Assembly (NCBI GenBank): GCA_018907035.1
Contig: JACCIC010000039.1
Span: 3,192,501-3,256,500 of the forward strand
Source: Sycobia sp. Sy_11
Lineage: Eukaryota > Arthropoda > Insecta > Hymenoptera > Epichrysomallidae
Direction of reading: 5' to 3'
DNA: 64,000 nucleotides
The notes beneath the pieces were generated by a model that worked only from the letters and a program-made list of their open reading frames with translations, made no database searches and was not told where the DNA came from. Made by a program: the position numbers and the translations under genes. Below are positions 36,356-48,086 of the stretch, piece after piece; position 1 is the stretch's first letter, and the number at the start of each line of letters is the position of its first letter.

Positions 36356-36358
<3 letters not shown>
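35062..36358. other. Gap: candidate regulatory then AT-rich DNA
   Basis: 35240-35650 is unique with CpG and ATTA words and the inverted-site pair near 35486. 35650-36350 is AT-rich with no features. Confidence 0.45.
35472..35508. promoter_or_regulatory. Inverted homeodomain-like sites around CTGCAG, plus E-box
   Basis: GCTAATT (35472-35478) and AATTAGC (35494-35500) are inverted copies almost exactly centred on CTGCAG (35483-35488). An E-box CAGATG follows at 35503. It lies in a unique stretch rich in ATTA and CpG words, which suggests a possible enhancer. No transcription start is visible. Confidence 0.3.
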
Positions 36359-36359
<1 letters not shown>

Positions 36360-36407
<48 letters not shown>

Positions 36408-36412
36408 CGCGC
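36360..36412. repeat. Compound (TG)n-(CG)n
   Basis: About 20 TG units run straight into about seven GC units; Z-DNA-prone. Confidence 0.97.
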
Positions 36413-36419
36413 AAGCGTG

Positions 36420-36840
36420 TATAGCTGCGGGTGAACTTGAATTAATTAGCATTTTAATCGAAAAGCGTGACTTGCGTTCGCTTTTCAAACAGAAATGATG
36501 TTTAATTGCGGTTTATGCGATTTTCTGGTATACGGCTCACGCTGATTTTTTCCGAGAAAATCTAGATTAAGCGGTGTCCATTAATAATTATAGCGGTTCC
36601 AGACTTTATGATAAGCCACGTTACAAGACATCTGTCAGATGTAATAATTAGAAATCTCTTGAATATATTCCGGCCCGCGTTGCGCGGCTTTCGCGGAATA
36701 ACGTAACGCTTTGTGCAGGGAAAAAGTTTGAGGAATCCAATTAGATCCGTGCGGTTCTCGACAATCGGCCGTAGGAACGATTGTATTTTGTCAATTTAGC
36801 CAGGATCGGTGATTGAATTCATAAAGTGCCCTGTTAAATT
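36420..36840. promoter_or_regulatory. Candidate conserved non-coding element
   Basis: Unique block with the palindromic E-box, GATA-type and homeodomain-type words (AATTAATTAGC, CATTAATAATTA, CCAATTAGATCC, GTTAAATTAATC). No coding frame. Function inferred. Confidence 0.3.
36628..36642. promoter_or_regulatory. Palindromic double E-box ACATCTG-T-CAGATGT
   Basis: A perfect 15-base palindrome contains CATCTG and CAGATG, both readings of one bHLH-type E-box. It is followed by TAATAATTAG (homeodomain-type) and preceded by ATGATAAG (GATA-type). The cluster lies in unique, CpG-containing DNA without coding potential. Confidence 0.4.
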
Positions 36841-37473
36841 AATCAATGTTAACGGTTTATTGCTTTCTCAACGCAGCCAAAATACAAATTTCGCAGAAAT
36901 TACAACATTTTCCCTTCCGCAGTCCGGCACTTCTGATGAATTCTAGAAAAACGAACGAGCCTCGGAATCATTCAGAAAAATGTATCTCTGGCGCATGCGT
37001 CTCTCCTGCTTCCTCGTTACGTACACACGAAACATCAAATGCAAGTCGATAAATAGCCTTGGATATCTGATCTAATTCAGCGCTCGCTTTCTTTTTTCCC
37101 AAGAGCAGCCACAGTCAAAATCATTTATCCGACCAATGAAGTCATTTTTGCGTAACTCGTTGCAGGAATCATTTATATTCTCTCGTCGGTCGGTGGAAGA
37201 TGAATTGCCGACCGATCGAGTACGGCGATCGGATTTAACTTGGCAATACGCGAGTATGGATTGACGTGTAGGTAATTTTTTAACTCGAGAAGGCGATGCG
37301 AACGCATGAGGGCCCGGTTTACGAAAAGCTCGCGCATGAATCTTTTTTTGTTTCAAGTAAATTTTAGAAACGTATATGTTCGTGTGACCTATTGCCATGG
37401 CACATTGTGCAGGACGGCAGGGTCGCCTCGTACCACACGCAAACAGAGTAACTTGAGACGAAGAGCGAGCATG

Positions 37474-37477
<4 letters not shown>

Positions 37478-37520
<43 letters not shown>
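37478..37520. repeat. (TA)n microsatellite
   Basis: 21 units. Confidence 0.97.
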
Positions 37521-37525
<5 letters not shown>

Positions 37526-37891
37526 TGATATGTGTAAAATCTGGTCATTTAAATGAATAATACGGCTGCTATTTGGCGTCTCAAAATCCTTATTTATTAG
37601 GTCCGGAACGTAAGTCGCATGCGAGTATCGCAAGACCGTCATTGCGGATATACTATTAGTTCCGATCGAACGTTACATTACGCTAACGCGTCGCGTAGGA
37701 GAAGAAAGCGGAAGCGCATCATATCATACATCGGATACTGCAGTTATCTCGAGGATGATGAATCTAGGTATTAGATGCTTGGATGACCAAAAATCATTTT
37801 ATCGCCCGTTCGAATCGATTTCAATATTTGAACATTATACCTGGTGTAGCAATTAAAAAAAAAAAAAAAAAAAAACACGAATAATACAAGA

Positions 37892-38290
37892 ATGGTAGGA
37901 AAATGGACAAGCATGCATTGTCCGTATATCAGGCAACTTCGGACACAGCGTAAATTGCCGACTCTACTCTGTACCATTTTACGTTTTTTGTACTCAGTCA
38001 CTTCATCCGTATTACGCTGCATAATCCGCACTATTTCAAATGTATCTGCTAAGTGTACTTTTCATACTTATTATAAAACTATATGTCCCGTGAAGGAATT
38101 TAAATTGGAATATGAACTTGAAAACAAATGGATGTTCACTAAATGGATTTGTAAAAGATATATATTTTTTTTATGTTATTTAACGTCGCTCTATTTATGC
38201 TTCCAAATATTGGTGCTAATCAGCGACGGAGGTCTACGATGTGTTTGTAAACAAAGCACATGTAAAGTAAAAGATATATACATTTATTAA
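37892..38290 (+). CDS. Hypothetical ORF of 132 aa with a hydrophobic segment
   Basis: This is the longest ATG-initiated frame in the window that is not built from a simple repeat. It has many Cys residues, a charged middle (VKEFKLEYELENKW), a predicted membrane-spanning stretch (YIFFLCYLTSLYLCFQILVL) and a Cys-rich end (LRCVCKQSTCKVK), and stops at 38288-38290. From base composition I estimate that one frame of this length is only mildly unexpected in 64 kb of such DNA, so chance remains possible. The ATG context (AAGAATGG) is acceptable. No splice sites or neighbours support it, and a (TA)n array begins about 60 bases after the stop. Confidence 0.22.
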   Translation: MVGKWTSMHCPYIRQLRTQRKLPTLLCTILRFLYSVTSSVLRCIIRTISNVSAKCTFHTYYKTICPVKEFKLEYELENKWMFTKWICKRYIFFLCYLTSLYLCFQILVLISDGGLRCVCKQSTCKVKDIYIY

Positions 38291-38346
38291 GTTCAACATT
38301 GATATCGAACTCAATATATGTATATATGAGTGTGTAAATTAATTAC

Positions 38347-38350
<4 letters not shown>

Positions 38351-38412
<62 letters not shown>
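38351..38412. repeat. (TA)n microsatellite
   Basis: 31 units. Confidence 0.97.
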
Positions 38413-38415
<3 letters not shown>

Positions 38416-38665
38416 TATACATATAGTAATTCTGTAACGGTTGATATACTTAAACATCGTCGTTACAATTGAGTATTTTCTTTTTTTTTTTGTTTTACAA
38501 TCGATCGTAGAATCTCTAACCTCTAAGGCTTAATTGGCCAACGATTTCGTATACGCCGTTTAATTGATTAACTCGAACAAACGAGGCGCACGTCGTTGTT
38601 GAGCTGCGCGCCGTAAGCTAATTCCGCAAGCTCGCGCGGCGTCGCGTGCTTTTTTTGTTGTGCTG

Positions 38666-38702
38666 TTTCTAAATATATATATATATATATATATATATTT
38701 AG

Positions 38703-38732
<30 letters not shown>
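38666..38732. repeat. Perfect 40-bp palindrome TTTCTAAA-(TA)12-TTTAGAAA plus a second TA array
   Basis: TTTCTAAA at 38666 and TTTAGAAA ending at 38705 flank twelve TA units, giving a perfect inverted repeat. A further (AT)n array continues to 38732. Cruciform extrusion would be favoured here. Confidence 0.93.
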
Positions 38733-38735
<3 letters not shown>

Positions 38736-39024
38736 GGCGCGCTCGCTCGACTCGTTGGCTTATACGTTTTTATATATAGCGTAGCACCCCTCTCCTCCCC
38801 CTGTCTAGTATACTCGTTTTATAGATCTTCCATTCACCGCTTTGTTCGAGTGCCATCCGAGCAGTCTCTCTCGATCTCTGTCTCTCGATCTCTCTATCTC
38901 ATTGTCCCTCTTTTATGTATGTACAGCCTCGTAGACGGTATGCGAGGCAAAAAGGAGCGTTTGGCTAATACAGTAAACTCGATTCAAAGGGGCACATAGC
39001 CGGGTCTTGCAACGCGAAGATGGT

Positions 39025-39028
<4 letters not shown>

Positions 39029-39079
<51 letters not shown>

Positions 39080-39107
39080 TCCCGATCCACGTTTTTTGGT
39101 GGCGTAG

Positions 39108-39151
<44 letters not shown>

Positions 39152-39173
39152 TCCCGATCCACGTTTTAGCTAT
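39029..39173 (+). repeat. Duplicated compound unit: (TA)n plus a unique 15-mer
   Basis: Two (TA)n arrays (39029-39077 and 39109-39149) are each followed by TGCTCCCGATCCACGTTTT and then TAGCTATA. The first copy has nine extra bases (TTGGTGGCG) before TAGC. The arrangement is a two-copy minisatellite whose unit includes a microsatellite. Confidence 0.9.
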
Positions 39174-39179
39174 ATATAT

Positions 39180-39780
39180 ATTTATATATGTGTCATGAAT
39201 ACATAGTTTGTCAGAAAATGCGATTGTTGCCATTTAAACCATTTATTCTGAAACTGTAGTTTGATTATTAAACTATGTGCAGTATGTTACATTACAATGT
39301 AGGCGAGCCAACCAGTTGAGGGGAAAGCTCAGTGCTTTATTTTTCCAAGAAAATTCGCGCATTGAAATCAGATTATGCCAGTATAAATTCGTTTGTTATA
39401 ATTATTATTTTTGTTTGGGGAAAGATATTTACATTTAGTCGTAAATTTAACGTCCGCAGACATGTTTATATCTGCAAAAATCACTGTTTATCTTTATTGT
39501 GGATTTGCAAAACATTTACTTTAATTAATACCTATATATTATTGGTATAGGAAATACGATACTGCTTTATATTAATGGAAATAAATTATAATACAGTTGA
39601 AATAGAAATAAAAATGATATTAAAGTATTATTTCGACGGGTTATCGACTACTAGTTTGTATACTTATCGATTAGAAAGTCGATTGGTCGTCTTTTGAAAA
39701 TTTAAAATGGCTATAAATTTATGTTAATCATATCCTTTATCTCGATGTATTATACGAGTATATTGCAGAAAAATTTCAGA
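39180..39780. other. AT-rich gap
   Basis: A 72-codon frame at 39332-39550 is AT-driven. Nothing else seen. Confidence 0.5.
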
Positions 39781-39786
39781 TACATA

Positions 39787-39802
39787 GTATATATATACTA
39801 TA

Positions 39803-39844
<42 letters not shown>
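39787..39844. repeat. (TA)n with ACTATATACTAT breaks
   Basis: Imperfect left side, pure (AT)n to the right. Confidence 0.95.
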
Positions 39845-39847
<3 letters not shown>

Positions 39848-40270
39848 AATGAAAGGCCTGATTAATTAATATTTGCCTTAATTTAATGTTTATACTTGAA
39901 TACCGATTCTCACAGAATGGCTTCGACTCGATGGGTAAAAATGGACTTCGACGGTCCGTTAAATTGCAATAATATTTAATGGATCGTGAATTTATTGTAA
40001 ATAATTTGCGCCTTTATGCTATATTCAAATAAATTAATTTCTAAATTTAATAAGGTATTTTATAACTACTATTCGACTAATCTGTTCTCTCTAATTTTTT
40101 ATGGGTCCCAACCAAGGAGCGATTAATGCTCGCACGCACATAGCTCACTTACACACGACTAGCCAAAAGGTCGATTACAATATTATCCCGCCGGGCAGCG
40201 GCTCATTGTCTTTCCGCGCGCCTCGCTTTCGCGTCTGCGTCACTCTTCCACGCTCGCTCTCTCGTTCCGT

Positions 40271-40271
40271 T

Positions 40272-40303
<32 letters not shown>

Positions 40304-40326
40304 ATCTCTCTATCTCTCTCTATCTT
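40271..40326. repeat. (CT)n with TATC interruptions
   Basis: Within the 40.1-40.6 kb GC-rich island. Confidence 0.93.
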
Positions 40327-41092
40327 CCTACTTCGTCTGCCTTTCTACGACCGTCGCCGAGGCGCGTGGTAACGCGGGTAATACCCGCGCGACACGAGTG
40401 ACACTGTGAGAGGGTCGGGAAGAAAGGCGACCTACTAAGCGCGCGGCGCGCGCCCGCGCTCCAGATCGTTCGGAGAGGAAATGAAGGCGGACTGATGAAT
40501 AAGTAGGGGAGGAGGGACGAAGGAGGGCCAGGGCGCCTCTTGCGAAGAGTCTTTTAACGGGCAGCTGCGTGAACAAAGGCTCGGAATAAGGAATATGTGT
40601 ATGCCTGAGAGCGTAAGAGGACGCGTGTGTCGTACGGGAGAATTTAGTATTAAACCTGGGAGATTATCTTAAATGAAACTTTTAAAACCGAATCATCTTT
40701 CAGTGATTAAATAAACACGCGTGGGGAAGAAAATTTCAACTTAAATTCCGTTAAAAATCTGTTAGTTGATTGCGAAATATCCCTAAAAGTAAGATTCTTC
40801 CATTAAGATTTCGAGACGCTATTAAATGTGAATTTGCGGCAAATGCGAATCAATTGAAAATTTTCTCGGCGTTGTCGGGATATACACGGAACACCTCAAG
40901 CCTGGATGGAGGGGCTAAAATGGGGGGAGGGGGATAAGATACAATTACAAACTGCGAGAATATTTTGCATTGAATAAAAAGACCGATGAGTGCAATACTT
41001 TATTTCATCCGACGTGGTTGCCGATTTATACTTAAGCGATGTTTGCCCAGATATTGGATTTATATTCTTATTAATTGCAATTGTTAGGTTAG

Positions 41093-41130
41093 TTCCCGAG
41101 GATGACACGTAGCGGTTCGAAACGTCGGAC
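41093..41130 (+). repeat. GATGAC...GAAACGTCG motif, retroelement-like remnant
   Basis: The words CCCGAGGATGAC and GGTTCGAAACGTCGG are separated by a short, partly self-complementary spacer (CACGTAGC). Motifs of the type GATGA-stem-GAAACGTC recur near the ends of Penelope-like and other retroelements and resemble a hammerhead ribozyme core. The exact core CTGATGA is not present and flanking stems are not convincing, so this is at most a degraded remnant. Confidence 0.3.
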
Positions 41131-41466
41131 ATCAGAGGAGAAAATAAGGTGGTAGGGGCAGTCAGGTTGTCCTTCACTAACACAGAATATAGTTTATTAT
41201 TTTTATTATTTTCATTTTATTTTATCATTTTTTATTTTAGTTTTCTTTTTGATTCTTCGGAGGTGACTGTAAAAAAGGACAGTCTGACTGCTGTTGTTTT
41301 AGTTAATATATTCTATCATAAGGACTGCAAGACCGATAAAAATCGAAAAAAAAACAGTCGACATAAGTATAATTTTTAATTTTAAAAAAATATATAAACA
41401 TGATATTTTCATTTTGTTTCTATTCTGTACGTGTATTTTTCAAGCGACATACTAATGATATTTTTT

Positions 41467-41503
41467 ACAAGGTCCTGGGATTTTAGATCGTCCCAGGCCT
41501 TGT
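41467..41503. repeat. Hairpin with 13-pair stem
   Basis: ACAAGGTCCTGGGA (41467-41480) pairs with TCCCAGGCCTTGT (41491-41503) with a single bulged T and a ten-base loop. It is too short for a typical pre-miRNA. No T run follows. Confidence 0.7.
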
Positions 41504-42776
41504 TACAGTTTAGCCCGGTACTGGGTTATCTACCTTCTTGCTGATTCGTAATGCACACAACTTGGAAAAAAAGAATTGATTTAAAAAAATGATTGATTTT
41601 GTTCAATACCAATAGTAATTTACAAATTCATCTCATTCCAGGGTAAAAAGATTCTGATATTATTTGGCTTTTTAATAAAGATTTCTTTGCACATATCTTG
41701 TGCTATTGGAAGATTTCATATAGAAGAAAATTTTGTATTTCCGTCTTTATTTTTCAATAGCTATTTCGCGAACGTAAATTGCTCTCCAAACTCATATTCG
41801 TTAAAAAAAAAAAAACTTTTAAAGTTTAAACGGGCACTTGAAGGTTCAAGGTGTAAGTAGATAGCGGGACGAGTGCGGTAAGGCACACTCGTCACGTTTT
41901 ATAATGTATGAAAATTTTTTCTGATAATTGCAATTTTTCATTTATCATTTATATTTTGATTTGTTCATTTTTATTAATTAATTAATTTATTATTTACTCT
42001 GATTGATATTTTCGTTATTAAATGTATTTTTTTTACAACTTAATCTGAGATTTAATGCCGTTGATTAAACATATTTAATCTTTGCTGTATCCCTGTAGGA
42101 AACAAGTTCTTGATATGGTCAGACTGTAACAAGTACATTTTTTCACACTATCGACTAAGAATCCAGTCGAATATTTACTTTAAGTTACTTTAGAGACGAA
42201 GAATTTTTTCAACACCAATCTGGATCAAATGAAATTAAAATTTTTTTATTGGACTATAGAAAGTCTATCTATACAATATAAAAATCTTTGAAGAAAAAAG
42301 ATCTTTTAAAAAAAACTCCAAGCTATTACAGAAATTGCTCGTACGTGATTACAGCACGTTACAAAAAGGACAAGATAAAAGGGATAAAAACGTTTTGGTT
42401 TTATATACTCATACGTAGACGGGGGAAGCAAAAAAAAAAACACACACATACACACACGCTGGCACACACCCAATCGCGCCCCGCAAAAAATCCCTTTTCC
42501 ACGGGCGAAAGCGTGTGTAATCGGCCCGATAATTTTGCTCGCGAGCGACGAAAAAAGTGAAAGTAGCCCAAAACTCTTTTCTATGAAATTATTACAAAAT
42601 CGCCCGCTCGGGGATAATGATTCGACCCCAAAAACCAATAATAATCGCGCTCCGATGTATAATACCTGCATGTATAATGCGATCTGCCGAGCGGGACGAG
42701 AGAGCGAGGAGCGCGTAAATCTAGCATGTACAATATAATTGCGGACCTACATAAACTTTCCTTCGAGAGCCTACCG

Positions 42777-42778
<2 letters not shown>

Positions 42779-42830
<52 letters not shown>
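42779..42830. repeat. (TA)n microsatellite
   Basis: 26 units. Confidence 0.97.
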
Positions 42831-42833
<3 letters not shown>

Positions 42834-42973
42834 TATAATTCAAAACGTTTTTCCCTTCCCTTGGGAGGAAGGGGAAAATTTGCACGCTTCTACCACGCGG
42901 CATGAAAGAGAAAAAAAAATCATAGCTTTCGTCGTCCCTGTCCCTCTGGATAAGGAGTCCGTAGCGAAAAAAA

Positions 42974-42976
<3 letters not shown>

Positions 42977-43027
<51 letters not shown>
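42977..43027. repeat. (GA)n microsatellite
   Basis: 25 units; CpG-rich island continues to 43480 with poly-C 43276-43287 and poly-G 43474-43487. Confidence 0.97.
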
Positions 43028-43031
<4 letters not shown>

Positions 43032-43655
43032 AAACAGTCGTAACACGCACTAAACCCGCGCTGCTTTGAATTGAATCCCGAGAGATTTGGATCTTCGGGC
43101 CCCTGCGCCCTTATCGATCCCTATCCCCCCTCCCTTCCCCGACACTGCTCCTCACACAGCGAGCAGGTGCGAATAATGGCGGTCATAACGAGGCGCGTGC
43201 GCGCGACACACGCGTGTTTTACAAGCGCGGAATCGCGGGAGAGCTTGCGCGTTGGATCATCGTTATCTCCCACCAACCCCCCCCCCTCCCCGTGCCGCGC
43301 AACTACTCACCCAGGGGGGCGACTTTAAGCCCGCCGCGCGTATTGCTCGGTCGCGCGAGCCCGTTGCGTATGTAACATTGTGCGGGTCTCGGTAGGGACA
43401 GGGGGTGGGGGAGAGGGATAAGCAGCGCGATAAGAGAGGGATGTACCTCGATTGGCGCATTGTGGCCTGCGATGGGGGGGGGGGGGAGTTGCGTTGCTTC
43501 GTGTTTTTTTTCTCGTTTTTGTTGCGAATTGTATGTGCGTATATGTATATATACAAAGGAATGGTAGATGGCTCGCGATCTATGGTGACGACGTTGCTCG
43601 TAATATATATATATAGAATCTAACACGTTTTATGCGTACTTTCTTTGGGTGAACA

Positions 43656-44214
43656 ATGGATGATGAAGCTCGATATGGTTTTATTCAAGGCATCGAGGGT
43701 ATTAAATCAGACGAATTATTATACGATGAAAAATTTTCATTGTGTAGTCAACAGCGTACAATTGGTGGTAAAAATTAAAATAATGTTATAGTAAATTCTA
43801 GCAGCATAGCCTCGATTTTTTCGGCGACAATCAACAATTTTTATCCAAAACTAGCTTTAAAAAAGTCCAGCGAATATAATGCAGTTCGCGCCAGTTCATA
43901 AAATCTGCATATCAAATTCTACAGATCTCTTTTTAATGATGCTTCTACACATACTTCTATATATGTCAGACATCGGATTTCAATGTTTTTCGATGTACAA
44001 TGATCGATTGAATTCATTTTATAATCAGCTAAATTATCTTGTCATTTTAATTGTCTGCTTAAAGTAAGTAAAAATAATTTTTGTTTGAAATGAAAAAATA
44101 CATTATAAAAGTCGATAATATATTTACTTAAAAATACAAAATATCTTTTTCAGTGACATAAATATATATTTTATTGAAAGAAATATTTTCTTATTCGACA
44201 AATTTATTTTTTAA
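43656..44214 (+). CDS. Possible three-exon gene encoding about 121 residues; unknown product
   Basis: The ATG sits in a good insect context (AACAATGG). Exon 1 (43656-43767) encodes an acidic start, MDDEARYGFIQGIEGIKSDE, and ends at G|GTAAAA. Exon 2 (43871-44063) joins in phase after tccag, holds a hydrophobic stretch (LFLMMLLHILLYM) and ends at AA|GTAAGT. Exon 3 (44154-44214) follows the acceptor atctttttcag, again in phase, and stops at TAA 44212-44214. Introns of 103 and 90 bases are typical insect sizes. The second junction has good sites on both sides; the first has a weak pyrimidine tract and a weak donor. AT-rich DNA yields such models by chance, and I recognise no family. Confidence 0.28.
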
Positions 44215-45262
44215 ATTTGAACACAATTTTTACTAATTATCCTGGCTTGTGGAACATTTTCGAGGATACTATATGTCAACTTTTTTACTTTGTAGACCGT
44301 ATACGTTGAAAAAGTTTATAGTCTATAAATAATTAGATGATTTATTAATATACGCAGAGGTCTACATGGTAAATATCTTTAACTATAATCAATCACAATG
44401 TAACGCAAACGAAATTTAGTAATCTACCAGTCTCCTTGGCATGTGCATAAAATAGGGAAGACACTTGTAAAATAGAATATGTAGGTCGCCATCCAGTTGG
44501 AAAAATAAAGTGCAAAATTCTTTGGTAAAACAAAGTTAAGAGCTCGATTAACTAACTGTTCATCGCTATATCTATTTAGAGTGAGACAGAAATTTTTAAC
44601 AAAGCAACTTCTCTCTTTTTCAAATTTGTTTCTGCTTGTCTCTGCTTTTTAAAAGTTTTTTTTATTTTCAAGTTGAAAAAAATAGAGTTCATTTTTTATT
44701 CATGAAATTTAGGGTCATCTTTTATAGTTACAGTGTGTATACATACAATTTTTATTTTTTTTGCGACAATTATAATAACATTAAATCTGAAATATTATTA
44801 AATAATGTAAATGTCAATCATCATTATAATTACTAATCGTATCACAAGATTTGAATGATAATTTCCTGAAACTTGAAATTCCTATAAGATTTATTAATTA
44901 AAACAATGGATAAAATAAAAAATTCCAATACTCTATTAACCCCAGCCATTATTTCTTTATTACCGTGAAATTCAGGGAATTTTTTCCTGAAACTTTTTCT
45001 TTCTCTAGCCTAAATCGCAGCGCTGTATATTTAGCATAAACCCCATTAACAGAACGAACATTGTATTTTAAAATCTCGCTAACGAGAATTACGGACAGTA
45101 AAACGGCGATAAACAAACATTTATTTGAGATTAGAAAATCGCGAGGCGACCAATTAGAATTTTTCGCGGAAGCGCGCATTTATAACCGCGAGTTGAGAAC
45201 CCGACAATGCGCTAAGATTAAAATTATCAAAACTCTTTATACGAACAATATGTTTCTTTAGA

Positions 45263-45266
<4 letters not shown>
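44215..45266. other. AT-rich gap
   Basis: A stretch at 45060-45240 is open on both strands without a good start; otherwise nothing seen. Confidence 0.45.

Positions 45267-45312
<46 letters not shown>
45267..45312. repeat. (TA)n microsatellite
   Basis: 23 units. Confidence 0.97.
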
Positions 45313-45313
<1 letters not shown>

Positions 45314-45440
45314 TCTAAGGCAGAACGTAATAATAATACCGGTCATTATATTTTTCAATTTTCAGCCATCGCCGTTATTCTCGGCTTATATACTGCATCA
45401 AACGATGGAAGAAATTTACCGCGTTCTGAAGAACGGTCCC

Positions 45441-45443
<3 letters not shown>

Positions 45444-45499
<56 letters not shown>
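45444..45499. repeat. (AT)n microsatellite
   Basis: 28 units. Confidence 0.97.
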
Positions 45500-45500
<1 letters not shown>

Positions 45501-45599
45501 CCTGGAAACAAGTATATTTTGCGCCGTAAAACGACGCGAATTCCCTAGTTACATTTTCAAGAGTCATCATAAAAGAGAAATTCTCCTCGGTCACGGACT

Positions 45600-47770
45600 G
45601 CGTGTATATATATATATCTCCTGAATTTCACTCGGGCGGCGGCATTGACGTCATTTCATACCATTCCAGCAATCTATTCCGCAAATCAAGACTTCCATAA
45701 TAATAATAATCATAATTTATTCCGCGTCCCCTTATCCCATTCACCGTACTTCGTTACGGGCTTCTAATGCTTCCTTCGAAGCATTTCCGAAGAATTTTTA
45801 TAAAGAGCTTTTTCGAATAAGGTATTAGAGAGCTTGAAAGAAATCTCGATATAAGATCTGATACGATGAGCTTCGATCTTGTCATTACGGTCAATTAAAA
45901 TATATTGATACGTCACAAATTTGTATGTTATATAATAATAATGTCTATGTCGGAAAGTATCGTACGCACCACTGATTTTGTATGTTAATAAAATTTTATG
46001 GCGAGGAAGTGTCAAGGGCGATGATCGTGATATGATATCTAAAAATTCATGTAATAATTTTCAATGTTATTTGATTTTCTTTTGCCAAGCTCTACTAATT
46101 TGAATTATTTTCGAAAATCTTTCACCTTATAAAATTATTATCACATAACGTCTAAGTTTTAGTGAACTATAGGAATTTTATAATTATGAAATCAGCTATG
46201 TTATCATTATCGGCATTATTAAACGACCTCAATTCATTGAGTCTGTCCCTTTTAACGTACGTTCTTACAACAAAATACAATTCCAATTGGTAGGACCCGA
46301 AACGTATATACATATGGCATAAATTCTCAATTAGCGCTCGATCTCCCCCCCCCCTTCTCTCACTCTCTACGTCCGAATGTGTGTGTGTGTGTGTGTGCTC
46401 GCGCGCGTGTGTATGAACTGTTGCGTGTCGCGCCTCTTATCTCGATCTAGTCCCCCCCCCCCACCACTCCTCCGCGATTCGCGAAGACAATGGGAACTTT
46501 CAAAAACTCCCCGCGCTCTCCATTGTAGATATCTACGCACTTACGCGCGTTTGCTCGGGAGATCGCGCTCGCGGCGCCACGAGCACGCGCACATACTACG
46601 CGAAGGAAGTTTGTTGTCGCAGCTTAAGCGGAACCGATATCATATATATATATATATATATATATGCCCGTGCGCTGCCATAGCGCGAGAATAGTTTATA
46701 TTCTCGAGCCCCAGGAATAATGCCAGGATTTATTACGTTCGCGCGCGGCTTTTCGAATATTTTGCCGAGGAACGCCGCGCCGGGATTCGCCTGGCCTTCT
46801 TCCTTTTCTCCGTCCTTCGTTTCTAACGTATACGATTATGAGCGAGAATCCGATTTTCGCGATGAAATAATTGACATTTCTACCCGAGTGTTCATCGCGA
46901 AAACTTGATAACGCGCTGATCGTTAAGGAAGAATCCATCGACGCCCCGTCGATTTAAAAGGCGCTGACCGACGTATTTAAAGGTGTTACCCGCGTTCGCG
47001 TACCGCCGCGCGACGCCTCGTCGTGCACGGCGCCGTACTGGCAAACTGGGATAAGTAGTCGCGCCCGCGGACTAGCCAGACGAGACGGCATAATCATTCA
47101 TTCTTCCGTAATGCTGAAGAATAATGTGCGCGCGCGCGCGCGCGCGTGCGTATGCCTGTAACGCTAAATATTGTTAAATACGCCTATATACGACAACTTT
47201 CCTTCGTGGTTTGAAAGAAAAAAAATGTTTAATTTAGGTTAAATGCTTTTCTAAGAATAAATACACTTGGTACACACCGAAACATAGACGTACAGACGCG
47301 CGGTCGCACACTCTCACACACATAAATATACACGTTATTTTATATTGCTTTTGCTATTATTTCAATATTGGAATATTTCGTCGGGAACTTTCTTTGCAGA
47401 TCCTTAACGTCTTCTTCCACGATCTCGGTTTACTTTTCTTTCCCTCGCAATTATAAAGATAATTTAATAAGCCTCTGAACTTCTTTAACATTGCCGTTTG
47501 ATGATGATGAATGAAAATGTCGCTTTCAATTGAATTAGAGGACGTTAAGCAGCTCGCAGTTATGGAACTCAGTTGTGGCAGGTAATGTTTGCAACGTTCT
47601 TACATTTGTATTATAATCACTGTATATAGAAGTATTAATAAATCTTTGCTGAAAATATAGCACATTCGCATTTATTTAACCAACAAAAAACGAAACCAGG
47701 TAGATACTTTTTATGCTATTTCATTCGAAAATAAAAAAAGATTTACTTGAAATTCGAAAGTTGCTCTACA
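45600..47770. other. Gap with GC-rich island 46.34-47.15 kb
   Basis: (GT)n 46378-46396, poly-C 46452-46462, (AT)n 46642-46665 and (CG)n 47126-47150. CpG-rich unique DNA 46720-47090. No supported gene. Confidence 0.5.
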
Positions 47771-47771
47771 T

Positions 47772-47772
<1 letters not shown>

Positions 47773-47828
<56 letters not shown>

Positions 47829-47832
47829 ATAG

Positions 47833-47886
<54 letters not shown>
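47773..47886. repeat. Compound (CT)n-(TA)n
   Basis: (CT)n 47773-47828, a ten-base bridge, then (TA)n 47838-47886. Confidence 0.96.
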
Positions 47887-47888
<2 letters not shown>

Positions 47889-48086
47889 CAACGAACGCGT
47901 ATTTACGCTTACTGCGGAGTCGGTGTTTTATAAAAAGTATTTATTTATTAACGCGACTTTAGAGCAGTTTTATCGCAAAGACGTAAAACTAGTTGTAATT
48001 TTTGTTGCTCTCAACGCTTTCAACTACAGACACATACACACTTCTTGCCATCATAATGCAGACGCGCGAGCGCGCGGTTATGCGCC

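Larger units (their letters stand above)
40640..42420. other. AT-rich gap
   Basis: Apart from the GAAACGTCG motif and the 41467 hairpin there is no gene signal. A minus frame 41183-40896 spans the motif and may be part of the same old element. Confidence 0.45.

Noticed and set aside
39029..39173. Repeat-spacer pattern resembling a CRISPR array
   Set aside because: Only two units, repeats are TA microsatellite, and the genome is eukaryotic.
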